Source of the DNA: Bedellia somnulentella
Taxonomy: Eukaryota; Arthropoda; Insecta; Lepidoptera; Bedelliidae
DNA length: 64,000 bases
Assembly (NCBI GenBank): GCA_963576735.1
Contig: OY755174.1
Span: 7,750,001 to 7,814,000 of the forward strand
Direction of reading: 5' to 3'
The translations under genes and the position numbers were made by a program. The notes beneath the pieces are model-generated. The model worked only from the letters and a program-made list of their open reading frames with translations. It was not told where the DNA came from and did no database searches. Below are positions 32,595 to 45,400 of the stretch, piece after piece (positions within the stretch are counted from its first letter, which is position 1; every line of letters begins with the position of its first letter).

Positions 32595-35500
32595 TTATTC
32601 TTTCTTTCTTCTTTTGTTTGTGTCATCTTGAAATTCTGTTTTTCTCTTAGTATTCCGGCTTTTAGGGCCTCTTTTTAAAGCAACAGACTTCTTGACTTTG
32701 TTAACATTTTCTTCTTGAATAAGATTCTTAGTGGTATTAATTGCTTGCTCATAACCCTCAGAGTAACATTCATAGAGATTTTTAGGTAATTCTATTTGTG
32801 GAAGGGTTTTTTCTCCTCCTAATTGTAATGTTTCCTGAAAACACATAAAATCGTTTAATTGTTTAATGTCATTTTTATACACTCAAAAGTTTAGCCCTTG
32901 CTTTGTTTTGTTGTTTCATTTCCCATTAATCTAATACTATTACATATTAACCTTTATTGTTTTTTCCAAAGTACATTTTGACTACATTTTTTTTATTCTC
33001 TCACACTACATACAACTTACAAGAGTATAATCTGAAAAATATATCATATCTATAGATATGTTTTAATTTTGCTTAAACATACAAAATCTATAAAATTATA
33101 ATCTTTAAAGTAGTTTTTCTTCAATACAGCACCAAGTAAAAACTACCGCTTAATATTTATTAAGGGAAAGAAATTATTATTATTTATGGAGTTTATTGCT
33201 GTGACATATAGTGATTGATAATTTATTCATAAAAAAAAAACTATTTTTTTCCAAATATTCTCTTTGAGGTGTTAAGAAACTATTATTTTTAAATTCAAGA
33301 TAAGAAAAACAGATATTCTTTGGTTATGCCAATGTTAACATATGCAATTATACTTGAATACAGATTTTGAATACAAAAAAGAAATTTGATACTTAATTAA
33401 AACTGAATGGAAAATATATTGAAAAACTAATTTAAAGAGTAGAAAATACAAAAACATACTTTGAATATATTGACTTGATTGTTTTGTAGAATAGTAACCG
33501 CACATCCGTCTCTTCCAGCTCTGCCTGTTCGTCCTATCCTGTGCACATAGGTTTTAATATTTCTTGGAGGGTCATATGATATCACATAGTCGCAATTTTG
33601 AACATCTATGCCTCTCGCTAGTGCATCTGTTCCTATAAGCCTGGAAAAAAATTGTATGTAATGAATACTTACAAAAATAAATTATGAATAAACTACATAA
33701 AAACTTGTATTTAATATCTTACACATCAATCTCTGCCTGTTGAAATTTCCGGAGAACTGTCTCTCTAGTCATTCTGTCTAACGCTGCTGACAGCTCAGCT
33801 ACTTTTAACTTGCCATCCGCCCATGTATTTAACAAGACAGATAGCCTATGTGCTGTTTGGGCAGAGTTGGTGAAACACAGCACACGATTCCATTTCTTTT
33901 CTACAAGCAGGTGATAGAGAATTAAAGGTTTTTCTTCAGCTTCACATATAACGAATTTTTCTAATAGTTCATCAGGAGTTGTATATTTTTTTACATCAAG
34001 ACTATTTTTGCTGTCGGGTTTTTGTACTACAGAAAACAATTTTGGTTGAAACAAATTCCATTGCTGTAATTTTTCTGGGTCATGTGATAAAGTAGCTGAG
34101 AAAAGTAATTTATGTGGAGCTCTTTTGAGACAGTTGAGTCTATTCCAACTAGAGCACTGTACTTTTCCTGTCATCACTTCAGTTTCAAGCTTGATGTATT
34201 TATCTAAATGGTATAGCCAATCATTTTGTATATGATCCATTATTCTATCAGCTTCATCAATTACAAGGAACTTGAGATGCTTCAATGAAAATCCTTCTGT
34301 ATTTTGTAAATGCTCAACTAAACGACCAGCCGTACAAACTATGATATCCACTTGACACATCCAGCCCATTGTTTCAGCTAAAACATAAAAAAATAGATTT
34401 TTTAACAACCTTGCTATGGTAGTTCATTGGGTAGCATCACTGCCTATAATTCGGAGTAGCATGGGTTTAAATACTGATCATAGACCAATAATATATCTTT
34501 TCTAAAGTAATATTGTTTTGCGGAATAACATCATGAGGTAATTCCCATAGGCAAGTTTTGCTTTATCAATGGATAATAAAGCGGTTCAAAGCAGCTATTG
34601 GCATTAAAAAAATATCGATGTAAACAATATGTCTAGAGCTAGAAGCCGTCATTAATAAAAAAAAACTTTAGAGGCTTTTAGAATAAATATAGATTCTAAA
34701 ATATTTATTAAAGATATCCATGGTTTTAGTGATGATGGTGGAATCAAACACTTCCACACAAAATATATTTAAGGTTTTCAAAAATATTAGGATATAAATA
34801 TTGCTTAGTGTTTTTAAGACTAAATCAATATATTTGGTATGTTATTTTGTGGATTCACTTATGTTCAAAGTGGCAATAAGCCTGTTTTCACAATAAATGT
34901 ACTATTGTCTGAAAAAGAGTACTATAAACACTAAGTAACATAAATGTCATGTGATGATCAGAAACATTACTACCTCTGCCAGCTTTCATTGATATACAAA
35001 TTCTACTCACTATATTGCATAATGTGTTTTTGTTCCTGCCTCAGAGGTGTGGATCCACTAAGTAATGCTACTTTGAGATTGGTCTTTGAAGCATACTTTT
35101 TGAAGACTTTTGCAACTTGAGAAGCTAATTCTTGTACTGGCAACACAACCAATGCTCTAACATGATGACCAATTGAGTCTAATAACACCTGAAAAAAAGA
35201 TGCAAAAATGACACATCCTATAAAAATAATTATTAATTTCACTGCACATAAAATTTTGTGGGGCTGTCCTTGTATAAACAAATAATTCATATGGACAAGT
35301 TTTTTATAGATATATGTTTCTCCATAACTTGTGCTGTATTATATTAATAAACTTTATAACTTAGTGGACAGACCATTGCTTCTTATGCAGAGAGATGTGG
35401 GTATGAATCCTCAGTCAAACCTAAATTATCATCTTTATGTGTGGTTATTTTATTGAGGTTTTAATTGGTGAAGGAAAACATTGTGGGGAAACCCAAATGG

Positions 35501-38500
35501 CTTAATGTAAATGTCATTTAGCAGAGTATTTGTATAAAGCCATGATAGGCTTGCCCCCAATGTGAATCACTTGCAAACAAAAACATCAGTACTACGGCTA
35601 GCAGTTGACCAGAATGTCACATGTTGTGATGTTCAGGAGTATTTAGTACCTTTGCCACCCATAATGTAACATAAAATAAACGCTCACGCCGAATATCCCC
35701 GAAGGGGTGGGCAGGGGTACTAATACTTCTGAACATCACATGACTTTGTCACCTGGTGTTCAGAGTACCCACGTTTTGCATGGACGGTGTACTCACGTGA
35801 TAGGGGGCAGGCCTATCGCCGTTTTGTACGAATACACTGTCACATGACCAAGTACAACTCAGCCATGTGGGTTTCCTCTCCTCAAGGTTTGCCACCCCTT
35901 GGGGAGTATACAACGTGATTTTTGATTTTCATTTTATGTCCTTTATAAAGGTGCATGCATTCATTTAATATACTTGGATGTATAACAAGGATATTGAACT
36001 TAGCCTCCTAAATAAAGTTTAAGGCTCACAGTTCAGCCAGTTACCCTGATTGGTTATTAAATGTCCTGCTCGTGAAAGAACTCTTGTAATTCCTATGTCT
36101 GTTTTACATGTAATATTATTATGTAAATAACATGTGTTCAATCTGAAGAGCTATTAGTATAAATAAGTAAATAAAAAGAGTTACCTGAATGATCGGTAAA
36201 ACAAAAGACAATGTTTTGCCACTTCCTGTTGGTGCCGAAACACAAATGTCTTGAGGCCAGAAAGGGTGCGGCAATTTGTGTTGCTTCAATATGAAAGGAA
36301 TTACTTGTTCTTGTACAGGAAATAAGTGTGTTATATTATCACTTATGAGTGTTGATTGTAGAGTTTTACAAAGCCAAGACTGCTCTTCTACCTTGCATGT
36401 AAGATTTTTCAACTTAACTGACACTTCAGTTGGATGTGAAAGCCAATAGGGAAGTATGCGTTTCACCTGAAAAAATAACAGCTACAGTATAATAATGCAA
36501 ATTCTTTATATGACATCTGTGTGGCATTATTGCTTTTTATTGAATGTAAAACACTTGAGAATCCTTTATATACCAAAATAAATAATTATGTTTGAAAAGT
36601 ATTTTTACTCATTTCACATACATACATACATATTCTCACGCCGTTAGTTCCCATTGGGGTAGGCAGAGACTATCGATCGCCACTTTGTACGATCCTGGCA
36701 AACCTCTCTGGCTTCGTTTACATCCATCAATCTTTTCATACATGCTCTTTTATTCTTCATACTGCGGACACCTGCCTTTTTGTGTCCTCCGAGGTCGTCC
36801 TCTACTAACATTACCTTCCACATTGGCTCTATATATCTCTTTCACCAATTTACTGTCATCCATCCTCTCTATGTGCCCAAACCATCTCAACATTCCTTTT
36901 TCTATCTTTCTTACAATATCATCTTTTACACCACACCTTTCACGAATCACATCATTCCTCACACGATCACATAACCTTACATTACACACTTTTCTGAGGG
37001 ATCTCATTTCTACTGCATTCACTCTACTTTCATGCTTCTTCTGCCACACCCAACATTCACTGCCATACATAAGCGTAGGAACGAGGACAGCATCATTCCA
37101 TTCCCATTCCACCATTCAGGCCTTTGCAGACACCGACTGACTAGACATTAGACTATCCAGTGCTCCATTTACCGCATTACCCTTTTTCACTCTTCTCTCG
37201 ATATCTTCATCACACTTTCCATCCCTAGTAAACAAACTTCCCAAATATACAAACTCTTTCACTTGTTCCACTTTCTTACCATTAATCTCAATCACGCATT
37301 CGGTCATATTCACCTCTCTCTCAAAAACCATAGTTTTTGTTTTATCCACATTCACCCTCATTCCCTTTTTTTCAAAAGACGCACATGCAATATTCATCAT
37401 CTCTTGCAGCTCTTCCACCGATGATGCAAGTAGCACTTGATCGTCGGCATATAAGAGGCATTTAATGATGAATCCACCCATTCTCAATCCATAATCACTT
37501 TCACGCAACTCTGTTAAACAGTCATCCATGAACAAATTGAAGAGCCACGGGGAAGCTACACAACCCTGTCGGACACCCCGAGAGATCCCGAACCAGTCAG
37601 TATTTTCCCCGTTTACTCTCACACATGCACTGGAATCCTCATTGAGTGATACCAGTGCACGTATAAGTCGACTCCCCAAACCGAACTTGGATAACACCTC
37701 CCATAAACACTTTCTTACCACCCTATCATACGCCTTCTCTAAATCAATGAAGGAGCAATACACCTTTCGGTTCTTAGCTAAGAACTTTTCGGTGATGCTC
37801 CTTAAAGAGAAGATTTGGTCCATACATCCCATTCCCTTTCTAAATCCTGCTTGCACATCCCAAATTTTATCATCCGTTTCATTCATCACTCTTTCAATCA
37901 AAACCTTTGCATACAATTTACCGACAATGCTGAGTAGGCTAATTCCACGGTAGTTTCTAGCCTCCTGGTGTGACCCCTTTCCTTTATATAAAGGCACAAT
38001 TACCGCTTTGCACCAGTCTTGTGGCACTTTGCCACTCGACCAGCATTTTTGGAAAAGGAAGTACAACCAGGAAGCCACCACCCCTTTACCAGCCCTCAGC
38101 ATTTCAGTGTTTATCCTGTCATACCCTGCCGCTTTCCCTAGTTTCATACTTTTCATTGCTTTCATTATTTCTTCCATACTGATCTCACTGTCACTAAAGT
38201 CACCCATAACGTCGTTCCAATCAACATTACTGCCGATTGGCGAAGAAATGGATGTATCCTCTTTTTCAAAGAGTTACTCAAAATAGTTCTTCCATACTCG
38301 TCTTATGCTACTTTCATCCGTCGCCAATTGACCCTGTTCATCTCTCACAACATTCACTCTCGTGTTTTGTGAAACTCCCTTTTCTTTCCGGATATATTTC
38401 CAGAACAACTTTTGGTTATTCCGGAAATTATCAGAGAGTTTCCTCTCACACCATTCTATCAGATCACGCTTTTTCTTTTCTATTTTCTTCTTAACCTCAT

Positions 38501-41500
38501 TCTTAACTCTCTTATATTCATCTTCACTATTCTTCACTACATCATCTGTTACTCTCGCATCCATTCGTTTACTAGCTTTAATCGCTAGTAAATCTAACCA
38601 AGCTTTCTTCTTATCTCCAACTGCCTCTTTCACATCTTTATCCCACCAACTTGTTGGTGGTCTATTTGTTCTTTTACTCAATCCACATACTTCCGTCGCA
38701 CATTCAACCATTGACGATTTGAGCACATCCCATACTTCTTCTATTTCCAATTCATCCTTCATCTCCACGCAACTTAGCCTGTCGTCCAATTTCTTCATAT
38801 ATTCATCTCTAATATTTTCATCCTCTTCCAATTTCTCCACTTTTATTCTCGCAAAATCCGTTGTTGACACTTTAGGCCTGTGACGCCAACGCGTGCACAG
38901 ACCCCTAAATCGTGATATAACGAGAAAGTGATCTGTGCCAACGTTAATGCCCCTATGGACTCTGGTGTCAACAACCTTTGCTCTTAGCCTTTCATCCACT
39001 ATCACAAAATCTATCATACTTCTCTCGCTTCCTCTCTGTCTAGTATACATATGGATATCTTTGTGTTCAAACAACGTGTTCGTCACACAAAGATTCCTCT
39101 CCAAACATACATCAATCACTTTCTCACCATTCTCGTTCACTCTTTTATCACGAAACTTTCCTAAAACTCTTTCACAACCGTTGCGTGACACACCAACCCA
39201 ACCATTAAAATCTCCTAACATAACAATTTTCTCATTTTCATCACACCCATTCGCAACATCGTCTAACAGATTCCAAAACTCCTCCCTCTCGGATAGTGAT
39301 CTAGACATGTCCGGAGCATACACGCAAATTATGCGCATCCGGACAAGCCCTACCTTCACCTTTATCCATAGGAGCCTTGGACTCACACACGCATAATCTT
39401 TCATGCACTTAGCCATCCTTTCAGATAACAGAAGTCCCACGCCTTGGCAAGCTCTGTCACTCTCGGCAACTCCTGACCAGATAGCTGTAAATGGGCCAAG
39501 TTGTGAAACCTCTTTTCCCTTGCGCTTCGTTTCATTTACACAAAGAAAATCTAGTTTTCTTTCTTCCATAATCAAACATACTTCATCTAGTTTTTCATGC
39601 ATCCCTCCACACACATTCATCGTACTAAAGCGGGTCTCTTTAGCCCACTTTTCGCCCCGTGAGGAACCACGGCGTGATGAGTGGCGAGCCACATCGCCGC
39701 CACCGCGTTTAATTGTTTGTAAACACATTCGGTTCCCACGGAAAGCAAGGGAAATATACTGTCCGCCTAGCCAGAGCCCCGCTTGACTAGGTAAGGTTAT
39801 TTAGTACCCGGAGTTCACCAGGCTCCGGGACGGCGGCACGCTAACGACCAGGCTCACCCCTGGCCACGCATCCCTCGGCACGGCAGACCTTGGATTGGTG
39901 TGGGGGCTAAGATGAAAAAGCCCTTTTCCCTTAGTGGACTTCTACGACACCCACGGGACGAGATGGGGTAGTGCTATTCTATGCCGACACTACACAGCCT
40001 CATTTCAATGTATACATAATTAGTTTTTTAAATATACTGCTTATATGCTAAATATAATACATTCCACAATTTGAGAAAATAATATTGCAATACTTTTATA
40101 ACTAAAATAGATAAAATTAGATGGAATTACACCTTGACTGACTTATTTCAGGATTTCTATCTGAGTTGTGTTCATTTTTTTAATCAGTTTCTTGATAGGG
40201 CATGTGAATAAAAAATATTAGATACATATCATGCAAAGTCAATAAATCAGATGAAGAAATGTTTTATGTGCTAAGAATTGGATTTGTTTCCACTTAATAA
40301 TAAAATTAAAATACAAAAACCATGGTCCAGCTGTTTTTTTAAAATTAGTAAGTACAGTTATTTATTCAAGAGCTTCTGTGAAACATATTTTTACAGACTG
40401 TCAAAAGCTTATCTTTTTGCCAAAGGTAAAAAACTCAGGTTTATAGAAAAACTTTATTCATTGTAAAGAGATGGATGGTAGTAATAAGGAGGAGTATTTA
40501 ATATGCATTCATAAACTTATATTTACAATGCCAAAAAAAGAGTAACCAGGGCTTAAATACAAATAAGTTCTACACCAATAGCATATTTGACAAAGTTTTG
40601 AAAACTATCTAAGTGTTTATTTGTTTATAAGGAGCCCTAAAATATTACTTATCGGTCTTTATTTTTAGATATTTTATAAAAATAAATGAAAAAGAAAATG
40701 CAATATTCAAATGTTCCGCGTTAACGTGACTATAAGTAATATGGCGGGTGAGGCACACATCGACGTAAATTCCGCATTATACATCAATAAGCGAAGCGAT
40801 ACACAGTCTGTTTTGCGCGCAATCTACGTCACTATAGAAATAGCCAATTACGTTTGTTTTTAGTCAGGTGATAGTTGCATCAAAAAAACTTATTTTAGAA
40901 GACAGATTTTGGTAAAATAATGCAATATTTTTATCTTGCATTATTACAAATTGCTGTAAGAAAAAAATATTAAGATTGATGAAATAAAAGAAATGTATAT
41001 TCTTATAACAGTCAAATAGCATATTGGGCAAGTAGAAACGGAAAAAAAATATATAATAGAATTAATTGCCAATCAAAATTCATACAAAAGTCTCAGTAAC
41101 TTTTATCACAGCCAACTAAGAGTTTTCAATTAAAGCTCAGTAAGAAAAGATCCTGTTTTATATTCGTAATTTTCAAGTCTAGACTTAAAAGCATATTTAA
41201 ATCAATCTTCTTAATTAAAAGTATAAGATAATAATTAACATACAGTGATTTTTTTCTGAACTTCTTCACCACCCAAAACTTTGAATTCTGAAGTTATTTT
41301 TGGTTTAACTTTTTCAGGTAAAGGTATTTCTTCAGTATCTTTAGGAGGCTCCTTAATTTCTTCAATTTTAACTTCTTCAACAAAAGTTTCAACTGGTTTT
41401 AAAGATATTTCTTCAACCTTTTTTTGAACATTTCTCTTTTTCCTTTCTTCAATTTTTTGTTTTAATCGTTGTAAATTAACAGTTTCTCGATCAATAATAT

Positions 41501-42100
41501 CATCTTCAGCAGCATCTGTGTAACTAAATAAATAATATTAAATCATAATAATTACTCTATATTGTGGCAACATGGAACATGCCCACTCATGCATTTAAGT
41601 AATTGTTAAACAAATAAACTAAGTTAAATGGGAAGTTTATAGTATTAAGTATAGCAGCGGTAAAATCAGGCATCCCAAAAATCGTGGGGTGTCATTATCA
41701 GGACTGTTGTTACCTAACTAAATGTGAAAAATAAGTTGGCTAGAATATAATGGACAACAGTGTTTGAAATCAGGCAACTATTGTATTGCTGTGGTGAGTT
41801 TACCAAAGCTCAGGAAGTGAATTGACTGTGTCTGCCAATATAAGCTGATGAAATGATGTCTATATCTTTTTCATAATTTAGGTATTAATGAATCTCACTT
41901 ATCAGCCTACTTACTTACAATAGCTTAAAGCTTAACAAGTAACACTGGTAAGTAGTGGTTGAGTTAAACACACTGATAATAAATTAATTATAAATCGGTG
42001 AAGCCTCGTTTTTCCATCAAATAGGACTTACAAATATAATTTACTTATAATATTATTATATAACCCACAGAACCTACCGATTTATCACAAAAAGATCCAT
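32595..42100 (-). CDS. DDX51: ATP-dependent DEAD-box RNA helicase DDX51 (Dbp6 / Dbp73D type)
   Basis: Seven coding exons: 42100-42078, 41523-41244, 36466-36185, 35188-35011, 34377-33723, 33640-33460 and 32834-32595, all GT-AG and in frame, give 612 residues. The first exon is only 23 nt and reads MDLFVINR, matching the short conserved start of the family. The charged N-terminal region ends in FKVLGGEE. The core shows a Q-like FPVQEQVIP, Walker [21 protein letters not shown], motif Ib TAGRLVEH, motif II VIDEADR (DEAD), motif III SATLS, motif [10 protein letters not shown], motif [12 protein letters not shown] and motif [13 protein letters not shown]. The C-terminus is Lys/Arg-rich, as for a nucleolar protein. 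The family acts in 60S ribosomal subunit assembly. Intron 2 (4.8 kb) contains a complete RTE in sense orientation. Confidence 0.92.
35345..35935 (+). mobile_element. tRNA-headed SINE split by a second SINE
   Basis: The plus-strand copy has its tRNA-like head at about 35350 (ACTTAGTGGACAGACC) and continues to TTTGCCACCC at 35660. After the insert it resumes with its tail (GGGGAGTATACAACGTGA) from 35898. It lies in DDX51 intron 3. Confidence 0.75.
35661..35887 (-). mobile_element. tRNA-headed SINE, 5'-truncated, inserted in a SINE
   Basis: This reverse-orientation copy starts with the tail CGCTCACGCCGAATATCCCC and runs through GGTGTTCAGAGTACCCACG. An exact 10-bp repeat TTTGCCACCC (35651-35660 and 35888-35897) flanks it, and the host SINE is continuous across those points. 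Confidence 0.8.
36750..38207 (-). pseudogene. RTE reverse transcriptase part, with a stop and a deletion
   Basis: RT motif [11 protein letters not shown], motif [11 protein letters not shown] and catalytic [10 protein letters not shown] are intact. A TGA at 37118-37116 stands where the 3395-4831 copy has CGA. A 9-nt in-frame insertion follows, and near 36780 a 25-nt deletion relative to that copy shifts the frame and ends it at 36750. The copy cannot make a full polyprotein. Confidence 0.8.
38274..39728 (-). pseudogene. RTE endonuclease part of a broken ORF
   Basis: The open frame ends at a TAA (38276-38274) that interrupts an otherwise continuous frame into the RT domain. It shows an AP-endonuclease-like fold: FSTMNVCGG near the start, the catalytic Glu in [26 protein letters not shown] and GTDHFLV. 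A long linker with [10 protein letters not shown] leads to RT. One substitution seems enough to explain the break. Confidence 0.8.
40576..41026. mobile_element. MITE with ~16-bp terminal inverted repeats, copy 1
   Basis: The ends read CAATAGCATATTTGAC and, in reverse complement, CAATATGCTATTTGAC. It is 451 bp, non-coding and AT-rich. A homologous copy of nearly equal length sits at 60743-61190. It lies in DDX51 intron 2. A TA duplication is possible but not certain. Confidence 0.75.
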
Positions 42101-43032
42101 TGTAACTTAGGGAATATACAGCAGTATTAGGTTATATTATTTACACTAAAATGTTTTTTGTCTCATAAGAAGTCCATTTAAAAGTTTATATCATAACAAT
42201 ACAAATAATAATCATTCTTCTAATTATAAAATAATTGATATCACTCTTTTTTAATTAATGAGAACAAATGCAACAAATACACGATGCAAATGCAAAACAA
42301 TAGGCCGAGGCTATTTTCACCGAAAGTCTTTTTTTTTATATAATGGCACAGATAGTATAATAATGATTTTACGGCCCTGGTTCTTGATCTTTTGAGCCAA
42401 CCGAAAATCTATGTAAACTTACGAATGACTCAAAGCCTTACTAAAAGTATTAAACAAAGCCCAATTAGGAAATAAAATAAGAAGCTTAACTTTAAGGAGC
42501 TTCAAATTTAATTTTACTTTAAAATAAACGGTTTCTTTTTTATACTCTTTGTTTTGCAACCTAATCTAAAGTATTCTCATAATTCTCCCAACACAACATT
42601 ATTATCATCCCATATTGGAGTCAATTAAATATCAGTGAAAAACTGAATAAAATACTATAAAACAATCCATTAATTTCATATCCATCCATCCATCCACGTA
42701 AATCTTCGGTGTCAATAGCCAAACATTGGCGGAAACGTCAACTTGACATCACAGCTAATCTTCCCGCCAAAAGAAGATTCTCATATTTTTTTCGGTCGAA
42801 TCAGCCGCGGCGAAAACAATACGAAAAACTTTTTTTTTCAATATTGAGATAGAGATAAAAATTTTTTTAGTCCCTACAACTGAAGTTCTGCCAATAACAG
42901 AAATTGATATTAAATATGGCCTCTGTATTTGTATAAAAATTGTACTAATTCTATTTTTACCATTATGAAAGTAAACTATATCAATTAAGTAATGTTTCTC
43001 TTTAAAGCCACTTTAATTGTTTAACTCTTTCA

Positions 43033-43330
43033 CTTCGATAGTGTTGTGTTATGTATGATTATGAGCAACCATGATCGCTCAGTGATTGATGAGATTAGGA
43101 TCCATCGCTTCTGATGCGGAGAAAATTTACTTAGAGGGGAGATATACATACAGTAGCAAGTCACTAGCTCTAAAGCATTAGCTACCCCTTTTACGAATCT
43201 ATAGTCGTGAATATATTTATATATGTATGCAAAAGTCAATACTTTGAAAATATAATACATAAGAACATATTACAGATCCACAATCATTTCTTGGCCGGTA
43301 AGGGCGTCGCTGTCATCGATATTAGTATTG
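43033..43330 (+). repeat. Left member of an inverted repeat pair (SINE-like)
   Basis: Two blocks, 43033-43175 (ATCGCTCAGTGATTGATGAG, tRNA-like) and 43271-43320 (AGATCCACAATCATTTCTTG), recur as reverse complements in reversed order at 45265-45395 and 44960-45005. Confidence 0.6.
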
Positions 43331-43454
43331 CCAGTAAATAAAAATTAACCATTATAAGGGAAATAATTTTACATCATACAGGCTAATTTATGTAGTACAG
43401 TATTGAAATGTCTTAATAAAACAAATTATATAATATTCATTTCAATAATAACTA

Positions 43455-43707
43455 GTTGCTATGTAGTGTCGGCTTCGAATAGCACTACCCCATTTCTGCC
43501 GGTGGGTGTACGTAAGAGGCGACTAACGGTATTGGGGCTTTTAAGAGATTTTTGGGCGATGCGGTTGGAGACCCATCATCAATAACCTTTTTTTTACAAT
43601 CTTTACCCCACTCAACTTTCCAAAAGATGCTGAGGAGTTTCTAATTCCTTAGCTCTGGCTAACGCCTTCTAGGGATTTATAGCCGTGAGTATATATATGT
43701 ATGAATT
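43455..43707 (+). mobile_element. Short RTE-related non-autonomous element
   Basis: Full-length member (253 bp) with head ATGTAGTGTCGGCTTCGAAT and tail GGGATTTATAGCCGTGAGTA. It is flanked by TAATAACTA at 43446-43454 and 43708-43716. Confidence 0.8.
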
Positions 43708-44154
43708 TAATAACTATTATTGTAAGTAAACAAGTTCGTTTTAATGTAAGCTAATTAGATTTTTTATTTTTGTCCTTGTCTGGTATGTCTATCCGAATGA
43801 CTGTGTTGCTTATATTACCTCCCAAATATCGCCTAGAAGAGATCGCTTTTAGCGATAACACTGCCAATTGTGCTTCTCTGCAAACTCATTATTTTATACT
43901 CAAGGGTTTGTTACTTGTGACAGTCAGAGTTAATAAGTGGGTAACTACATAAAATCATTTTTTTAATCCTGTAAATCAAAGGCTTACCTTGTCGTGTACT
44001 GTCTTTTACATTTCATATTCACACATAGATCCCCCAAAAAGGTGGCACAGAAAAAATAATTCTAAACATCAGATATCGTTTGGGTCAGTCATTTTGCTGG
44101 GTCAGTGAATTTATGGGCACTCTTTTATTGCTGTTAACAAGCTTGTAACATATA

Positions 44155-44520
44155 ACATAACATAACATAAACATTCACGCCGAATAACCCCGAAGGGGTT
44201 TGGCAGAGGTACTAATACTTCTGAACATCACGTGACTTTGTCACCTGGTGTTCAGAGTACCCACGTTTTGCTTGGACAGTGTACTTACGTGATAGGGGGC
44301 AGGCCTATCGCCGTTTTGTACGAATACACTATCACACGACTGAGTACAACTCAGCCATGTGTTTTTCCTCACGATTTTTGCCCTCACCGTTAACAACCGT
44401 GATAAATCAACCACACATATGTCTTTAGAAAAGACAAATTGGTGTAGGCCCGATCCGGGATTTGAACACTAGTCGCTTGCACGTTAACCGGTGTTCTACC
44501 CATTAAGATATCACGTCGTA
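44155..44520 (-). mobile_element. tRNA-headed SINE
   Basis: The minus-strand head has TATCTTAATGGGTAGAACAC (A-box region) and GTTCAAATCCCGGATC (B-box region). The tail at about 44180 is GTTATTCGGCGTGAATGTTT followed by TATG repeats. This is the most complete copy of the family here. Confidence 0.75.
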
Positions 44521-44959
44521 TTTGCCTTGTATTTTTATAAAAATGTCAGACAGTTATGACTTAAGAAATGACACATTGGTACATCCCCGCATTAGGATTA
44601 GAACCCATGCATCAGTGTATACGAAGTGAAATCTTATTCGGGAGCATTTCCCCACTTCCCGTAACCCGCACCGCATGACTATAGATGCGCGCACAACTTT
44701 TCGGACGGTGTTAGCCTACTTAGATAAAATTTAACAAAATAAATAATAATTTTCATAATTTTTTATATTAAATACTGGAAATAAAAGCGTTTATCAATAA
44801 GCAAAGATACATGATAAAAATAACTGTCTTTGAAAAAAGTTTCCACTACAAAAAATATTTAAAAAAGTGATAATTTGTTCTATACCTAGGTCACCCTATA
44901 ATTTTTATTTAGTTAAGAACTAATTGACAATGACAGGCCGAAATTTCAAAATGGCAACA

Positions 44960-45400
44960 GTATACCAGTAGTCGCCGCCGGCCAAGAAAAGATTGTGGAT
45001 CTGTATGATTAAGTCTTGTCAAAAGCTTAAACACAATTTAACTAATCTATTCTTAACACAGTGATAAAGCGGTTCGTTAAAACGCTCAATATCGGACAAT
45101 CAAATTGCATACCATGCAAACGTGCACCAAATGACTTTAAAAATCATAACGCTCGCTATCGAGTTTAGACCACTGCCTCATACCTTTATTTGCCTCTTAC
45201 GACACCCGTGAGTAGAAAAGGGTAGAGAAGAGTATGAGTGTATCCCTCTTTAGGCTGAGAGCTAGTGACTTGCTACTGTATGTATATCCCACCTCTAAGT
45301 AAATTTTCTCCGCATCAGAAGCGATGGATCCTATTCTCATCACTGAGCAAGCATGGTTGCTAATAACACAACACTATCGAAGTGAAAAGTCCCTAAACCC
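44960..45400 (-). repeat. Right member of an inverted repeat pair (SINE-like)
   Basis: Reverse-complement partner of 43033-43330. The spacer between the two shared blocks is different and contains degenerate short RTE-related sequence (GCCTCTTACGACACCCGTGA). Confidence 0.55.

Larger units (their letters stand above)
36617..39998 (-). mobile_element. Full-length RTE-clade non-LTR retrotransposon (decayed)
   Basis: The 3382-bp element in DDX51 intron 2 runs from the 5' head (about 39998, TGTAGTGTCGGCATAGAATA) through GC-rich 5' UTR, endonuclease, RT and 3' tail to (CATA)n at 36617. A 9-bp repeat CTCATTTCA flanks it at 36608-36616 and 39999-40007. The coding frame is broken (see the two pseudogene entries). 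Confidence 0.9.

Noticed and set aside
38362..39786. Long plus-strand open frames opposite the RTE (173, 153 and 127 codons)
   Set aside because: They are antisense shadows of the RTE endonuclease region and have low-complexity Ser/Phe/Leu composition without domains.
41498..41515. DDX51 starting at the ATG in the 41523-41244 exon
   Set aside because: That ATG is out of frame with the helicase and soon reaches a stop; the 42100 ATG gives a family-like N-terminus.
42420..42480. Alternative first DDX51 exon ending at a perfect donor (ATTC|GTAAGT) near 42421
   Set aside because: It can be joined in frame, but the open stretch has no ATG and no similarity to the family start.
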